This document shows positions 46,418 to 54,900 of a stretch of 64,000 nt of DNA, piece by piece. Position numbers and translations under genes: made by a program. The stretch covers positions 372,001 through 436,000 of the forward strand of contig NZ_JAILYM010000003.1 of NCBI RefSeq assembly GCF_020179425.1, written 5' to 3'. This DNA is from Novosphingobium percolationis (GTDB lineage Bacteria > Pseudomonadota > Alphaproteobacteria > Sphingomonadales > Sphingomonadaceae). The notes below the pieces were generated by a model. It was not told the origin of the DNA. It saw only the letters and a program-made list of their open reading frames with translations, and ran no database searches. Numbering within the stretch: the stretch's first letter is position 1; each line of letters opens with the position of its first letter.

Positions 46418-47611
46418 TCAGGCCGCTGCCGGCGCAGCGGAACGCCGTGGAGTCAGCACCTTGCCGCAATAGACCAGCGCCAGCACGCCATTGTTGCGCA
46501 CCAGCAGGAACGCCCCGATCGAAGCTGCCAGCACCAGTGCCGAGCCCGCCAGCCACTGGACTTCGGGGATCAGCGGCAGGTGCGGCAGCCAGGCCACGGT
46601 GGCGATGACGAAGGTCATGTGGAACAGGTAGATCGCCATGGCGCCGTCGACAAGGAAGGCGACCGCGCGGCTGGGGCGGTGGGCAACGCGGGCCAGCACG
46701 CGCAGCGCCAACAGCGACAGCACCAGCGCGGTCGGCAGTTCGATCAGGTTGCCCACGAAGTTTTCGGGCGCGGACAGGCGGCGCGACAGCCCGAACAGCG
46801 GTCGCGAAAGCTGGTTCAGCAGCAGGTAGGCCGGCAGTAGCGCCGCCGCCAGCAGCGGCAGGCGCCGTCCGCCAAGGTCGAACAGGCGCTCGCCGACGCG
46901 GACACGCCAGGCGAGCACGCCGATGGCGAAAGCCGGAGCGTGCATCAGGTATTGCCAGAACAGGTCGATCTCGAAGGCGCGATGACGCGGCAGTGCATCC
47001 TCGAACGCACCCTGGCCCAGGCTCCAAAGTGCCAGCAGGGCAAGGAACAACGGCCAGTGCGCGCCATCGAGGCACAAGGCGTGCCCGATGCGTCGACCGA
47101 CCGCGCTGTTCGCACCCGGCAGCCGTTCGATCGGAAGTGCATAGAACGTGACCACGAAGCCGAGCAGCACGCACAGGAACCACAGGTGGTCGAAAGCGAG
47201 CGGAAGTCCGTGGATGCCGCCTGGCGTCTCGCCCAACAGTTCCTGATGGAAATAGTGTTGCAGCACCCCCAGCGTGAACAGGCTGCCGACGAGGGGAATG
47301 CCGATGCGCGTCAGCCGGTCTCCCAGCCAGGCCCGCGCTCCGCGTTTTTCCCGCACCATCGCTGCAAAATAGCCCGAGAGCATGAAGAACGCGAACATGC
47401 GGAAGGCATGGATGAAGCTCAGCGAAAAGACGATCAGCCCGGCCTGCTTGAAGCCCGGAACCGCTGGCGAACGGTTGAATACCGCGATCATGCCGACATG
47501 AAACGGAATGCCCAGCAGCAGGAACAGCGCCCGCGCCGCATCGACATGGTGCAGGCGTCGCTTCGCGTCGACGCGTTGCGCGGTGCTGTCAGTGTGATGA
47601 GGTCCCGTCAT
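46418..47611 (-). CDS. Membrane acyltransferase (acyltransferase 3/OpgC type)
   Basis: 397 residues with about ten helices. The N-terminal block HHVDAARALFLLLGIPFHVG, then FRMFAFFMLSGYFAAM, RLTRIGIPLVGSLF and HLWFLCVLLGF are the family pattern seen in OpgC/MdoC, which succinylates osmoregulated glucans; others O-acetylate surface sugars. The conserved catalytic His lies in the first helix. The start at 47611 follows AAGGCGG. Substrate unknown. A PilZ gene lies 50 bases upstream on the same strand. Confidence 0.85.
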   Translation of the reverse strand: MTGPHHTDSTAQRVDAKRRLHHVDAARALFLLLGIPFHVGMIAVFNRSPAVPGFKQAGLIVFSLSFIHAFRMFAFFMLSGYFAAMVREKRGARAWLGDRLTRIGIPLVGSLFTLGVLQHYFHQELLGETPGGIHGLPLAFDHLWFLCVLLGFVVTFYALPIERLPGANSAVGRRIGHALCLDGAHWPLFLALLALWSLGQGAFEDALPRHRAFEIDLFWQYLMHAPAFAIGVLAWRVRVGERLFDLGGRRLPLLAAALLPAYLLLNQLSRPLFGLSRRLSAPENFVGNLIELPTALVLSLLALRVLARVAHRPSRAVAFLVDGAMAIYLFHMTFVIATVAWLPHLPLIPEVQWLAGSALVLAASIGAFLLVRNNGVLALVYCGKVLTPRRSAAPAAA

Positions 47612-47661
47612 CGGCTTGCCGCCTTGAACGCTTTCTGCGCCTGGGGCAAGCGCCCGCACCG

Positions 47662-48033
47662 TCAGGCTGCGCGACGCACCGGGCGCTTTGCCGCCTTGCG
47701 GTGGTGGCCGATGGCATATTCGCTGACCACGGTTTCGAACACCGCCTGGTGCAGCGGGTGATCGAACTCGAGGCCGGATGACATCGGTTCCGACCAGACC
47801 ACGAACGCGGTCTTGGCGTGCAGGCCCGGAATGAACAGCGTCAGCGGCTCGCCGATGCGCAGCTTTTCCAATCCGTCGATGCGCGCGCCGTAGGGGGTGA
47901 GATCCTTAAGCATGACCGTTGACCGGACGAGCCCGTGCTTGCAGCGAACCGGCAGTTCCAGGCCGACCCGCTCCGCGCGGCGCAGGCTGGCGAGGTCGAC
48001 AGTCTGGCCTTCGCTCCTGGTATCGAGAAACAT
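47662..48033 (-). CDS. PilZ-domain c-di-GMP effector
   Basis: 123 residues: c-di-GMP-binding signature RRAERVGLELPVRC near residue 18 and the second block DLTPYGARIDGLEKL, followed by a beta-barrel (PLTLFIPGLHAKTAFVVWSE). The D/NxSxxG motif is degenerate (DLTPYG). The short C-terminal tail is basic. A stand-alone PilZ protein may act on a neighbour such as the acyltransferase. The start follows GGTGGAG. Confidence 0.88.
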   Translation of the reverse strand: MFLDTRSEGQTVDLASLRRAERVGLELPVRCKHGLVRSTVMLKDLTPYGARIDGLEKLRIGEPLTLFIPGLHAKTAFVVWSEPMSSGLEFDHPLHQAVFETVVSEYAIGHHRKAAKRPVRRAA

Positions 48034-48195
48034 TGTCCGTCTCCACCTTCGCATTAACTACACAAGGCAAGAACGGGATCGCGCGGTGCACTTTCAGTCC
48101 CACCGCAAGGCTTACGGATTCCTACGCAATTGCCCGCTTGCCCACGGCAACCAACCGGATCAAGGTTCGTGAAACGGGCCAGAGGGGGGGAGATC

Positions 48196-48648
48196 ATGGA
48201 CGCAAACGAAGATCGCATCGCGCGGAGGCTGATGGTCCTCGGGGCGGTGCTGGTGATGCTGGGGCTGTTGACCGGATTTGCGTCCGGCTCGCTCGCCAAT
48301 CCGCGCATGGGGCTGGTTGCGCATCTCGAAGGGTTGATGAACGGCACGCTGATGTTGGCGCTTGGCGCGGGGTGGAGCCGGGTTCGGCTTCCGGCCGGGC
48401 AGGCGCGCGCGACCTTCGTGCTCCTGGCCTTCGGCACGACCGCCAACTGGGCGGCGACTTTGCTAGCTGCGGTGTGGGGCGTGGGCGGTCAGACGATGCC
48501 GATCACCGCTGCCGGTTATACCGGCCCGGTCTGGCAGGAGAGCTTCGTCAGTGCGCTGCTGGTCGTGCTGTCGCTGGCGATGGTTGCGGGCTTTGCGCTG
48601 GTTATCAAGGGCCTGCTGGCGCGCGCCTCTGAAGGACGAGCGCCATGA
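48196..48648 (+). CDS. Four-helix membrane protein like hydroxylaminobenzene mutase
   Basis: 150 residues with four helices. The block FASGSLANPRMGLVAHLEGL, then MNGTLMLALGAGW and FGTTANWAATLLAAVWG resemble hydroxylaminobenzene mutase (HabA/HabB) and more distantly styrene oxide isomerase, a heme-containing membrane enzyme. The His in AHLEG corresponds to a likely heme ligand. A catabolic role is not supported by neighbours: the stop overlaps the ATG of an adenylate cyclase (ATGA). The ATG at 48196 follows GAGGGGGGGAG. Confidence 0.65.
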   Translation: MDANEDRIARRLMVLGAVLVMLGLLTGFASGSLANPRMGLVAHLEGLMNGTLMLALGAGWSRVRLPAGQARATFVLLAFGTTANWAATLLAAVWGVGGQTMPITAAGYTGPVWQESFVSALLVVLSLAMVAGFALVIKGLLARASEGRAP

Positions 48649-49931
48649 TCGAAGCGCCCCGCCTGTTCGGCGCCTTCGCCGATCGCGAGACCGAGGCGCG
48701 CTACAACGAGCGCGCGCGCACGCTGCGGCTGCCGTTCGTGCGGCTCTACGGTGTGATCCTGCTGCTGGTGATGATCGCCTATTCGATCGTCAATCCGCTG
48801 TTCCTTTCGCCCACCGACAACGCCGACCTTGCGGTGTGGATGGGCCTGACCATCCTCATGGGCGGGGCCTACATCGGCGTCACCTTCTGGCACCGCTACG
48901 TGCTGTATCCGATGATCGACTTTGCGGCGTTGCTGCTGATCAGCCTGCTGATCAGCAGGATCAACCTGATCCTGTTCGATCACTTCATCTCCAGCGGGAT
49001 CGAACTGCGCGCCGTGGGCGTGGTCAACCGGCTGATTGTGACCGCCTTTGCAGCGGTAACGCTCGCGGGTCGGCCCCGTCTGTTCCTGGCCTGGCTGTGC
49101 GGTGACGTTCTTGGCTGGCTGGGGCAGATCATCCCTGCGGGCATCGCCTTGTCCGCGTTCACTTATGCCCTGCTCAGCTATCTCAGCGGTGCGCTGATCA
49201 TGGCCGCGATCAACCTCGCCGTCGGGCTGACCAGCCGCTCGGCCTTCCGCCTCGCCGACTCGCTCGACCTGGAGCGTGCGAAGAACGAGGAACTGGTGCT
49301 CAACATGCTGCCGCCCGCCGCCGTCGCGCGCATCCGCTCGGGGCTGCTGGTGGCCGATTCCTATGCCGACGCCAGCGTGATCTTCATCGACATGGTGGGT
49401 TTTTCCGCGCTGGCCAAGCGTGTTTCGCCGGGGCACCTGGTCGAGCTGCTCAACGGCTTCTTCAACCATGCCGATGCCTGTGCGCGCGAACTCGGCATCG
49501 AAAAGGTCAAGACCGTGGGCGATGCCTATCTCGCGATTGCCGGGGGCAACGTGCCCAGCGGCAACAGCGCCGATGCGGCCATCGCCTTTGCCCGTGCGGT
49601 GATCGCTGGCGTCCCCGCGATCGGCGCCGACGCGGGGGTGGACGTGGGCCTGCGTGCAGGGATCCATTCCGGCCCGGTGGTGGGCGGGGTGATCGGCGCC
49701 ACGCGCATGGCTTACGATTACTGGGGCGATACGGTCAACATCGCCGCCCGCCTTGAAGGCACCGCGCCGCGCAACGGCATTGCCGTGTCCGAAAGCACCT
49801 GGCTGCGCGCGCGCGACAGGCACGGTTTCGGCCCGGCGACCACGCTCACGCTCAAGGGCGTGGGCGACATGAGCGTCTACCACGCGCTGCTGGAAGACGA
49901 AGCGGAAGCGCAGCCTCCCGCGGCCGCCTGA
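48645..49931 (+). CDS. Membrane-bound class III adenylate cyclase
   Basis: 428 residues: six N-terminal helices (about 30-200), then a cyclase catalytic domain (about 235-415). Metal-binding aspartates lie in VIFIDMVGFSAL and KTVGDAYLAIAGG; the adenine-specifying Lys (EKVKTVGD) and Asp (YDYWGDTVN), and the transition-state Asn and Arg (VNIAARLEG), are present, so ATP is the expected substrate. The ATGA overlap with the mutase-like gene suggests the two form one membrane sensory unit. Confidence 0.93.
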   Translation: MIEAPRLFGAFADRETEARYNERARTLRLPFVRLYGVILLLVMIAYSIVNPLFLSPTDNADLAVWMGLTILMGGAYIGVTFWHRYVLYPMIDFAALLLISLLISRINLILFDHFISSGIELRAVGVVNRLIVTAFAAVTLAGRPRLFLAWLCGDVLGWLGQIIPAGIALSAFTYALLSYLSGALIMAAINLAVGLTSRSAFRLADSLDLERAKNEELVLNMLPPAAVARIRSGLLVADSYADASVIFIDMVGFSALAKRVSPGHLVELLNGFFNHADACARELGIEKVKTVGDAYLAIAGGNVPSGNSADAAIAFARAVIAGVPAIGADAGVDVGLRAGIHSGPVVGGVIGATRMAYDYWGDTVNIAARLEGTAPRNGIAVSESTWLRARDRHGFGPATTLTLKGVGDMSVYHALLEDEAEAQPPAAA

Positions 49932-49937
49932 CGCGCC

Positions 49938-50579
49938 TCAGCGCGCGGCGAGCTGCCGTTCGACCAGCGCAATCGCGGCCTCGATTGCAGCTTCGGGCGA
50001 AAGCTCGGACGTATCGAGCAGCGCCGCGCCTTCGGCCTGGCGCAGCGGGGCTTCCTTGCGATTGCGGTCGCGCTCGTCGCGTTCTGCCAGATCGGCCTCG
50101 ATCGCCTCGCGACTGACGTCCTCGCCCCGGCGCTGCATTTCCTTCCAGCGCCGTTCGGCCCGTGCGGCGACGCTGGCGGTGACGAACAGCTTGGCTTCGG
50201 CCTGCGGCGCGATCACCGTCGCGATGTCGCGCCCATCAAGCACCGCGCCGCCGGGCTGGGCCGCAAAGGCCTGCTGGCGTTCGAGCAGTGCCGCGCGCAC
50301 CGAAGGATGCACGGAGACGCGGCTGGCGAGGCCTCCGGTATCTTCGGACCGCAATCCGGGATCGGACAGCAGTCCTTCGGGAAAGCTCGTCGCTGCCAGC
50401 GCATCGCCCGGATCGTCCGGGTTGCCGCCGTCTAGGAACACCTGTCGCCCGACCGCGCGATAGAGCAGCCCGGTATCGAGGTGCGGCACCCCGAAATGCG
50501 CGGCCAGCGCCCTGGCAATGGTGCCCTTGCCCGAAGCGGTGGGGCCGTCGACGGCGATGACGAAGGATGCGGGGATCAC
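49938..50579 (-). CDS. cmk: Cytidylate kinase
   Basis: 213 residues. P-loop DGPTASGKGTIARALA, LDTGLLYRAVG, CMP-binding LDGRDIATVI and RRWKEMQRRG are typical. It phosphorylates CMP and dCMP. The start is GTG overlapping the stop of the upstream small membrane gene (GTGA). In many bacteria cmk is followed by rpsA; here it ends the aroA operon at 49938. Confidence 0.96.
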   Translation of the reverse strand: MIPASFVIAVDGPTASGKGTIARALAAHFGVPHLDTGLLYRAVGRQVFLDGGNPDDPGDALAATSFPEGLLSDPGLRSEDTGGLASRVSVHPSVRAALLERQQAFAAQPGGAVLDGRDIATVIAPQAEAKLFVTASVAARAERRWKEMQRRGEDVSREAIEADLAERDERDRNRKEAPLRQAEGAALLDTSELSPEAAIEAAIALVERQLAAR

Positions 50580-50830
50580 GATTTGGCGTTCCTCTCGCGG
50601 AAGGCCTTCACCAGCCCCCAGATGGCGATCGCCGACCAGAAGAATTCGAGCACGAAGCTCGCCGGGTTCATGTTGACCAGCAGCGAGATCGTCAGCAGCC
50701 CTGCGCCAGCAAGGTTGACGCCGTGCTGGACAAACGGGTTCGGTCGCGCGCGCTTGGTGGCATAGGCATAGGCGAAGATGATGCAGCCCATCCCGATGAA
50801 GCCGCAGACGTTGGCGAAGGTTTCACTCAT
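50576..50830 (-). CDS. Small membrane protein, CBU_0592 type
   Basis: 84 residues with three helices (about 3-24, 36-55, 57-76): [56 protein letters not shown]. The pattern fits the CBU_0592-type small membrane family of unknown function. It overlaps aroA upstream and cmk downstream by 4 bases each, so it is translated as part of that operon. Confidence 0.75.
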   Translation of the reverse strand: MSETFANVCGFIGMGCIIFAYAYATKRARPNPFVQHGVNLAGAGLLTISLLVNMNPASFVLEFFWSAIAIWGLVKAFRERNAKS

Positions 50831-52191
50831 GCCGTTCCGGTCGCTGCCGTGGTAGCCGTCTCCAGCAGGTTTTCGAACACGGGGAAGCTGGTCGCGATCG
50901 GGCGCGTGTCGTCCACTTCGACGCCCCGGCGGCTGGCAAGCCCCGCCACGGCCATGCTCATCGCGATGCGGTGGTCGAGGTGCGTGGCGACCGCCGCGCC
51001 GTCGTCCGTACCCGGCAGCGGCTCCCCGCCGGTGCCGTCGATGATCAGGCCATCCTCGGTCTCGGTCACGCGCGCGCCTGCAAGTTCCAGTGCGGCGCGC
51101 ATCACCGCGATACGATCGCTTTCCTTGACGCGCAGTTCCTCGATCCCGGTCGTGACCGTGCTTCCCTGGGCCAGCGCGGCGGCGACGAACAGCACGGGGA
51201 ATTCGTCCACCATGCTGGGCACCACCGCCGGATCGACCACGATGCCGGTGAGGGCGGAGGCGCGCACGCGCAGATCCGCGACCGGTTCGCCGCCAACGTC
51301 GCGGCGGTCCAATTCCTCGATGCTGCCGCCCATCTGCCGCAGCACGTCGAACAGTGCGGCGCGCGTAGGGTTCAGGCCCACGTTCTCGACCACCAGATCC
51401 GAGCCCGGCACGATCAGCGCGGCGACGACGAAGAATGCGGCGGACGAGGGATCGCCCGGCACGTCGATCACCTGCGGCTTCAGCTCGGCCTCGCCCGTCA
51501 GACGAATCACGCGGGTGCCGTCAGCTTCGACCTCTACCTGAAGATCTGCGCCGAAGCCCTTGAGCATGCGTTCTGAATGATCGCGGGTCGGCACAGGCTC
51601 GATCACCGTGGTCACGCCCGGCGTGTTGAGGCCGGCCAGCAGGACAGCGCTCTTCACTTGCGCCGAAGCGACCGGCAGGCGGTAGCGGATCGGCACGGCG
51701 GGATGGATGCCCTGCAGCGTCAGCGGCAGGCGTCCACCCGGCGCGGCGGTAAAGGTGGCGCCCATCTGCGACAGCGGATCGATCACGCGGCCCATGGGGC
51801 GCTTCGACAGGCTGGCGTCTCCAATGAAGGTGGCGGTGATCGGGTGGCTGGCGACAAGGCCCATCAGCAGCCGCGTCGAGGTCCCGGAATTGCCCATGTC
51901 GAGCGCTTCGCGTGGGTTGAGCAGCCCGCCCACGCCCACGCCATGGACATGCCAGGTGCCGTCGGCGTCGCGCTCGATCGTTGCACCCATCGCGCGCATG
52001 GCGGCGGCGGTGGACAATACGTCCTCGCCCTCCAGCAGCCCGGTCACGCGCGTTTCGCCCACGGCCAGCGCCCCCAGCATGATCGAGCGATGGCTGATCG
52101 ACTTGTCGCCCGGCACGCGGATGCGGCCCATGAGCGGGCCGGTGGCAGTGAAGCGGCGTGGGCGCATTTGCGCAGGATCGTGGGACGACAC
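50827..52191 (-). CDS. aroA: 3-phosphoshikimate 1-carboxyvinyltransferase (EPSP synthase), class II-like
   Basis: 454 residues from GTG at 52191 (an ATG at 52167 is an alternative). The signatures [51 protein letters not shown] and [13 protein letters not shown] match the class II, CP4-like EPSP synthases. The N-terminal loop reads MGNSGTSTR, with Gly103 where CP4 has Ala100. It joins shikimate-3-phosphate and PEP for aromatic amino acids. Heads aroA-CBU_0592-cmk. Confidence 0.96.
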   Translation of the reverse strand: MSSHDPAQMRPRRFTATGPLMGRIRVPGDKSISHRSIMLGALAVGETRVTGLLEGEDVLSTAAAMRAMGATIERDADGTWHVHGVGVGGLLNPREALDMGNSGTSTRLLMGLVASHPITATFIGDASLSKRPMGRVIDPLSQMGATFTAAPGGRLPLTLQGIHPAVPIRYRLPVASAQVKSAVLLAGLNTPGVTTVIEPVPTRDHSERMLKGFGADLQVEVEADGTRVIRLTGEAELKPQVIDVPGDPSSAAFFVVAALIVPGSDLVVENVGLNPTRAALFDVLRQMGGSIEELDRRDVGGEPVADLRVRASALTGIVVDPAVVPSMVDEFPVLFVAAALAQGSTVTTGIEELRVKESDRIAVMRAALELAGARVTETEDGLIIDGTGGEPLPGTDDGAAVATHLDHRIAMSMAVAGLASRRGVEVDDTRPIATSFPVFENLLETATTAATGTA

Positions 52192-52381
52192 GGAACGGGT
52201 CTTTCGCGGGACAAAGGGCAGGAAAATCGCGCGGCTTTTGACAGCGCACCGTCGCTATGGCAAGGCGCGCGCCGCTCTTGATTCCCCCGCATCCTTGATT
52301 TCCGCAGGGCAGGGGACCATCAAGCATTCGATTTTGCGGCCCGCGCCATGCTGGCGACCGGGCAAGACTTGAGGAATTTTC

Positions 52382-52699
52382 ATGGTCAAGCCTGAATGGG
52401 GCGCCAAGCACGGCTGTCCGAAGTGCGGCACCCGCTTCTACGACCTCGGCAAGAGCGACCCGGTCACTTGCGTCGAGTGCAAGTACACATGGCAGCCCGA
52501 ACCGGTGCTCAAGTCGAAGCAGCCGATTCCCTACGAAGAAATCCAGAAGGAGAAGGTCGTCGCCGATCCTGACGTCGATCTGGCGGACGAGGATCTGGAT
52601 ATCGACGAAGACGGCGATTCGCCGGACAACGACGTCGATCTGGGCGGCGACGACGACCTCGGCGTGGCCAGCCACGACGGCGACGAAGACGAAGTCTGA
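52382..52699 (+). CDS. FYDLN acid domain protein (TIGR02300 type)
   Basis: 105 residues. The N-terminal half has a zinc-ribbon (HGCPKCGTRFYDLGKSDPVT, then CVECKYTW) with two CxxC pairs. The second half is very acidic (Asp/Glu runs up to EDEDEV). This matches the alphaproteobacterial FYDLN acid domain family, of unknown function, often next to aroA as here (divergent). Nucleic acid or metal binding is possible but unproven. Confidence 0.9.
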   Translation: MVKPEWGAKHGCPKCGTRFYDLGKSDPVTCVECKYTWQPEPVLKSKQPIPYEEIQKEKVVADPDVDLADEDLDIDEDGDSPDNDVDLGGDDDLGVASHDGDEDEV

Positions 52700-52707
52700 T
52701 GCGTTTC

Positions 52708-52745
52708 GCCGGGGCCTGTTCCGCAGCGCGGATGCAGGCTCCGGC
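52708..52745 (+). terminator. Hairpin after the FYDLN gene
   Basis: GCCGGGGCCTG (52708-52718) pairs with CAGGCTCCGGC (52735-52745), 11 bp with one wobble and a 16-base loop. No T run follows, so termination is only suggested. Confidence 0.45.
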
Positions 52746-52771
52746 AAAACTCAGGCTGGCGAAAAAATTGC

Positions 52772-52800
52772 TTGCCAGCCGTCCGGGCCTCCCTTAGAGG
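52772..52800 (+). promoter_or_regulatory. Candidate promoter for the tRNA-Ala pair
   Basis: TTGCCA (52772-52777), a 17-base spacer, then TAGAGG (52795-52800), about 65 bases before the first tRNA-Ala. The same hexamers and spacing occur upstream of acpP (63141-63169). The -10 match is weak, so this rests on the recurrence. Confidence 0.35.
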
Positions 52801-52865
52801 CGCGGCTCCCAGCGGCAAAGTCGTTGGGAAACGGATCGTCCCCCAGGGCGAAACGTCGGAAATCT

Positions 52866-52941
52866 GGGGCCTTAGCTCAGCTGGGAGAGCGCCTGCATGG
52901 CATGCAGGAGGTCAGCGGTTCGATCCCGCTAGGCTCCACCA
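52866..52941 (+). tRNA. tRNA-Ala (GGC), copy 1
   Basis: A 76-base cloverleaf: acceptor GGGGCCT pairs with AGGCTCC, D arm GCTC..GAGC, anticodon loop ATGGCAT giving GGC, T arm AGCGG-TTCGATC-CCGCT, discriminator A and encoded CCA. Confidence 0.97.
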
Positions 52942-53021
52942 TTTCCGCATTTTCTCCCGCTCGCGAAATGCCGCAAGGCGGGTTGGTCCGTTGCCATGCG
53001 TTTTGAAAACGCAGGAAACGT

Positions 53022-53097
53022 GGGGCCTTAGCTCAGCTGGGAGAGCGCCTGCATGGCATGCAGGAGGTCAGCGGTTCGATCCCGCTAGGCTCCACCA
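53022..53097 (+). tRNA. tRNA-Ala (GGC), copy 2
   Basis: Identical in sequence to copy 1, starting 156 bases downstream, with CCA encoded. The spacer between them is not conserved apart from GAAACGT just before each tRNA, so this is an old tandem duplication. Probably one transcript. Confidence 0.97.
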
Positions 53098-53148
53098 CTT
53101 CCCTCACTTCCTCCCCCTGCGTACAGCCACCGGTGGAGGTTTCTGTTC

Positions 53149-53895
53149 ATGATCGCCTGCAATCTTGATGGCCATCTGGCCGAAGTGGTGCTCGACCGTC
53201 TGCCGACGCGCAATGCGCTGGGCATGAGCGATTGGCGCGCGCTGGCCGTCGCCGTGGCCGATGCCGCCGCGCAAGGTGCGCGGGCGGTGCTGCTGCGCTC
53301 GGACGTGGCGGGCAGCTTCTGCTCAGGCTCCGATTTGCGCGAGATCGGCGGCCTTGCCGACGCGGCAGATCAACGCCCGCTGTTTCGCGAGGCCATGCGC
53401 GCGGCGATGGACCCGTTCCAGACGCTGCCGTTGGCGACGATCGCGGTGGTTGAAGGCGATTGCTTCGGTGGCGGTGTTGCGCTGGCGCTGGCCTGCGACA
53501 TACGCATCGCCAGCCCCAAGGCGGTGTTCGCGATTACGCCGGCCAAGCTCGGCATTTCCTATCCGCAGGAAGACGTGAACCGCCTCGCCGCGCTGGTCGG
53601 GCGCGGGCAGGCGGCGCGGCTGCTGTTCGGTGCGGGGCGAATCGATGCTGCCGAAGCCGCGCGAATCGGCCTCGTCGAGATGGTCGAGGAAGATGCGCTC
53701 GGCACAGCGCGGGCGCTGGCCCTCCAGATCGCGGCGAATGCTCCGGTCAGCGTGGGCAAGCTCAAGGCGGCGCTGGGGGATAGCGGGCAGGGCCACGATC
53801 CCGCGCACGATGCTGCCTTCGACGATGGTTTCGGCGGCGCGGCCTTTGCCGAAGGCCTTGCCGCTTTCCGCGAACGCCGCGACCCCCGGTTCTGA
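53149..53895 (+). CDS. Enoyl-CoA hydratase/isomerase family protein
   Basis: 248 residues with the crotonase fold: ARAVLLRSDVAGSFCSGSDL (oxyanion region 1), VEGDCFGGGVALALACDIRI (oxyanion region 2) and AKLGISYPQED. One glutamate that acts as base in true hydratases is not evident, so the exact reaction on acyl-CoA is unclear. No beta-oxidation genes are nearby. Monocistronic after the tRNA pair. Confidence 0.85.
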   Translation: MIACNLDGHLAEVVLDRLPTRNALGMSDWRALAVAVADAAAQGARAVLLRSDVAGSFCSGSDLREIGGLADAADQRPLFREAMRAAMDPFQTLPLATIAVVEGDCFGGGVALALACDIRIASPKAVFAITPAKLGISYPQEDVNRLAALVGRGQAARLLFGAGRIDAAEAARIGLVEMVEEDALGTARALALQIAANAPVSVGKLKAALGDSGQGHDPAHDAAFDDGFGGAAFAEGLAAFRERRDPRF

Positions 53896-53899
53896 CGGC

Positions 53900-54838
53900 T
53901 TACATCTTCAACCCGATTTCGCGCAGGCGCTCCTGCAGGTAATCGTCCGCTGTGATCGACGCCGGATAGCGATCCGGTTTGTCCGCGCTGACGCAGCCGG
54001 GCAGCGTTGCGAAGCGGAAGTCGCTGCGCAGGTGCAGGAAGAACGGCATCGAATAGCGGCTGTGCGCGGCGCGCGGGCCCTGCGGGTTGCGCACGCGGTG
54101 CGTGGTCGAAGGCAGGACATGGTTGGTAAGCCGTTGCAGCATGTCGCCGATATTGACCACCAGCGCGCCTTCGGGCGGGGCGACGTCGATCCAGTCCCCC
54201 TGCTTTGTCAGCAGTTGCAGCCCCGCTTCTTCGGCCCCCAGCAGCAGGGTGATGAGGTTGATGTCCTCGTGCGCGCCTGCCCGAATCGCACCCGCCTCGG
54301 CATCGGGCACGGGTGGGTAGTGGAGCAGGCGCAGCACCGAATTGCCGTCCTTGATCGGGCCGTCGAACCAGTGCGAATCCAGTCCCAGCCACACCGCGAT
54401 GCGCGACAGGATCACTGCGCCGACGCGGTCGAGGTCGGCATAGAGCTGTTCGAAAGTTTCGCGGAAATGCCTGGGCCGGTCGGGCCAGATGTTGGCGGGC
54501 ATCGAAGGCCCTGCCAGGGGATGACCTTCGAGCAAAGTCCGTCCAACGTGCCAGAACTCCTTGAGATCATGCAGCTTTGCACCTTTGGCGATCTCGGTCC
54601 CGAACGGGGTGTAGCCGCGCGCACCGCCCTGGCCTTCGCGGAAATAGCGCCGTTTCTCGGCCTCGGGCAGCGCGAAGAACGCTTCGGTCAGCGACCAGGC
54701 GCGCGCGACGAGATCGGCATCGAGCCCGTGATCCTTCACCATCGCGAAACCGAACGTGCGGAAGCTCTCGCCCAGGTCGCGCGACAGGGTGGCGGGCTCG
54801 CTCGCCAGCGAGAGGACGGGCAGGGTTTGCAGAGGCAT
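53900..54838 (-). CDS. Isopenicillin-N-synthase-like 2OG-Fe(II) oxygenase
   Basis: 312 residues. N-terminal non-haem dioxygenase domain (FRTFGFAMVKDHGLDADLVA) and a C-terminal jelly-roll with iron ligands His-x-Asp in AGAHEDINLITLLLG, the distal His in STTHRVRNP, and the 2OG-binding RYS in SRYSMPFFLH. Substrate unknown; the family includes oxidases of amino acids and ethylene-forming enzymes. Converges on the hydratase gene, divergent from the EVE gene. Confidence 0.9.
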   Translation of the reverse strand: MPLQTLPVLSLASEPATLSRDLGESFRTFGFAMVKDHGLDADLVARAWSLTEAFFALPEAEKRRYFREGQGGARGYTPFGTEIAKGAKLHDLKEFWHVGRTLLEGHPLAGPSMPANIWPDRPRHFRETFEQLYADLDRVGAVILSRIAVWLGLDSHWFDGPIKDGNSVLRLLHYPPVPDAEAGAIRAGAHEDINLITLLLGAEEAGLQLLTKQGDWIDVAPPEGALVVNIGDMLQRLTNHVLPSTTHRVRNPQGPRAAHSRYSMPFFLHLRSDFRFATLPGCVSADKPDRYPASITADDYLQERLREIGLKM

Positions 54839-54900
54839 GGTTTTCCTGTTCGCAGGTCTGGCGTAAGGGGGCTGGCTTACCGGGAAACGACGGGGGATTC

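Noticed and set aside
48196..48648. Catabolic nitroaromatic mutase
   Set aside because: Similarity is only to the fold family; no nitroreductase or ring-cleavage gene is adjacent, and coupling to a cyclase argues for signalling.
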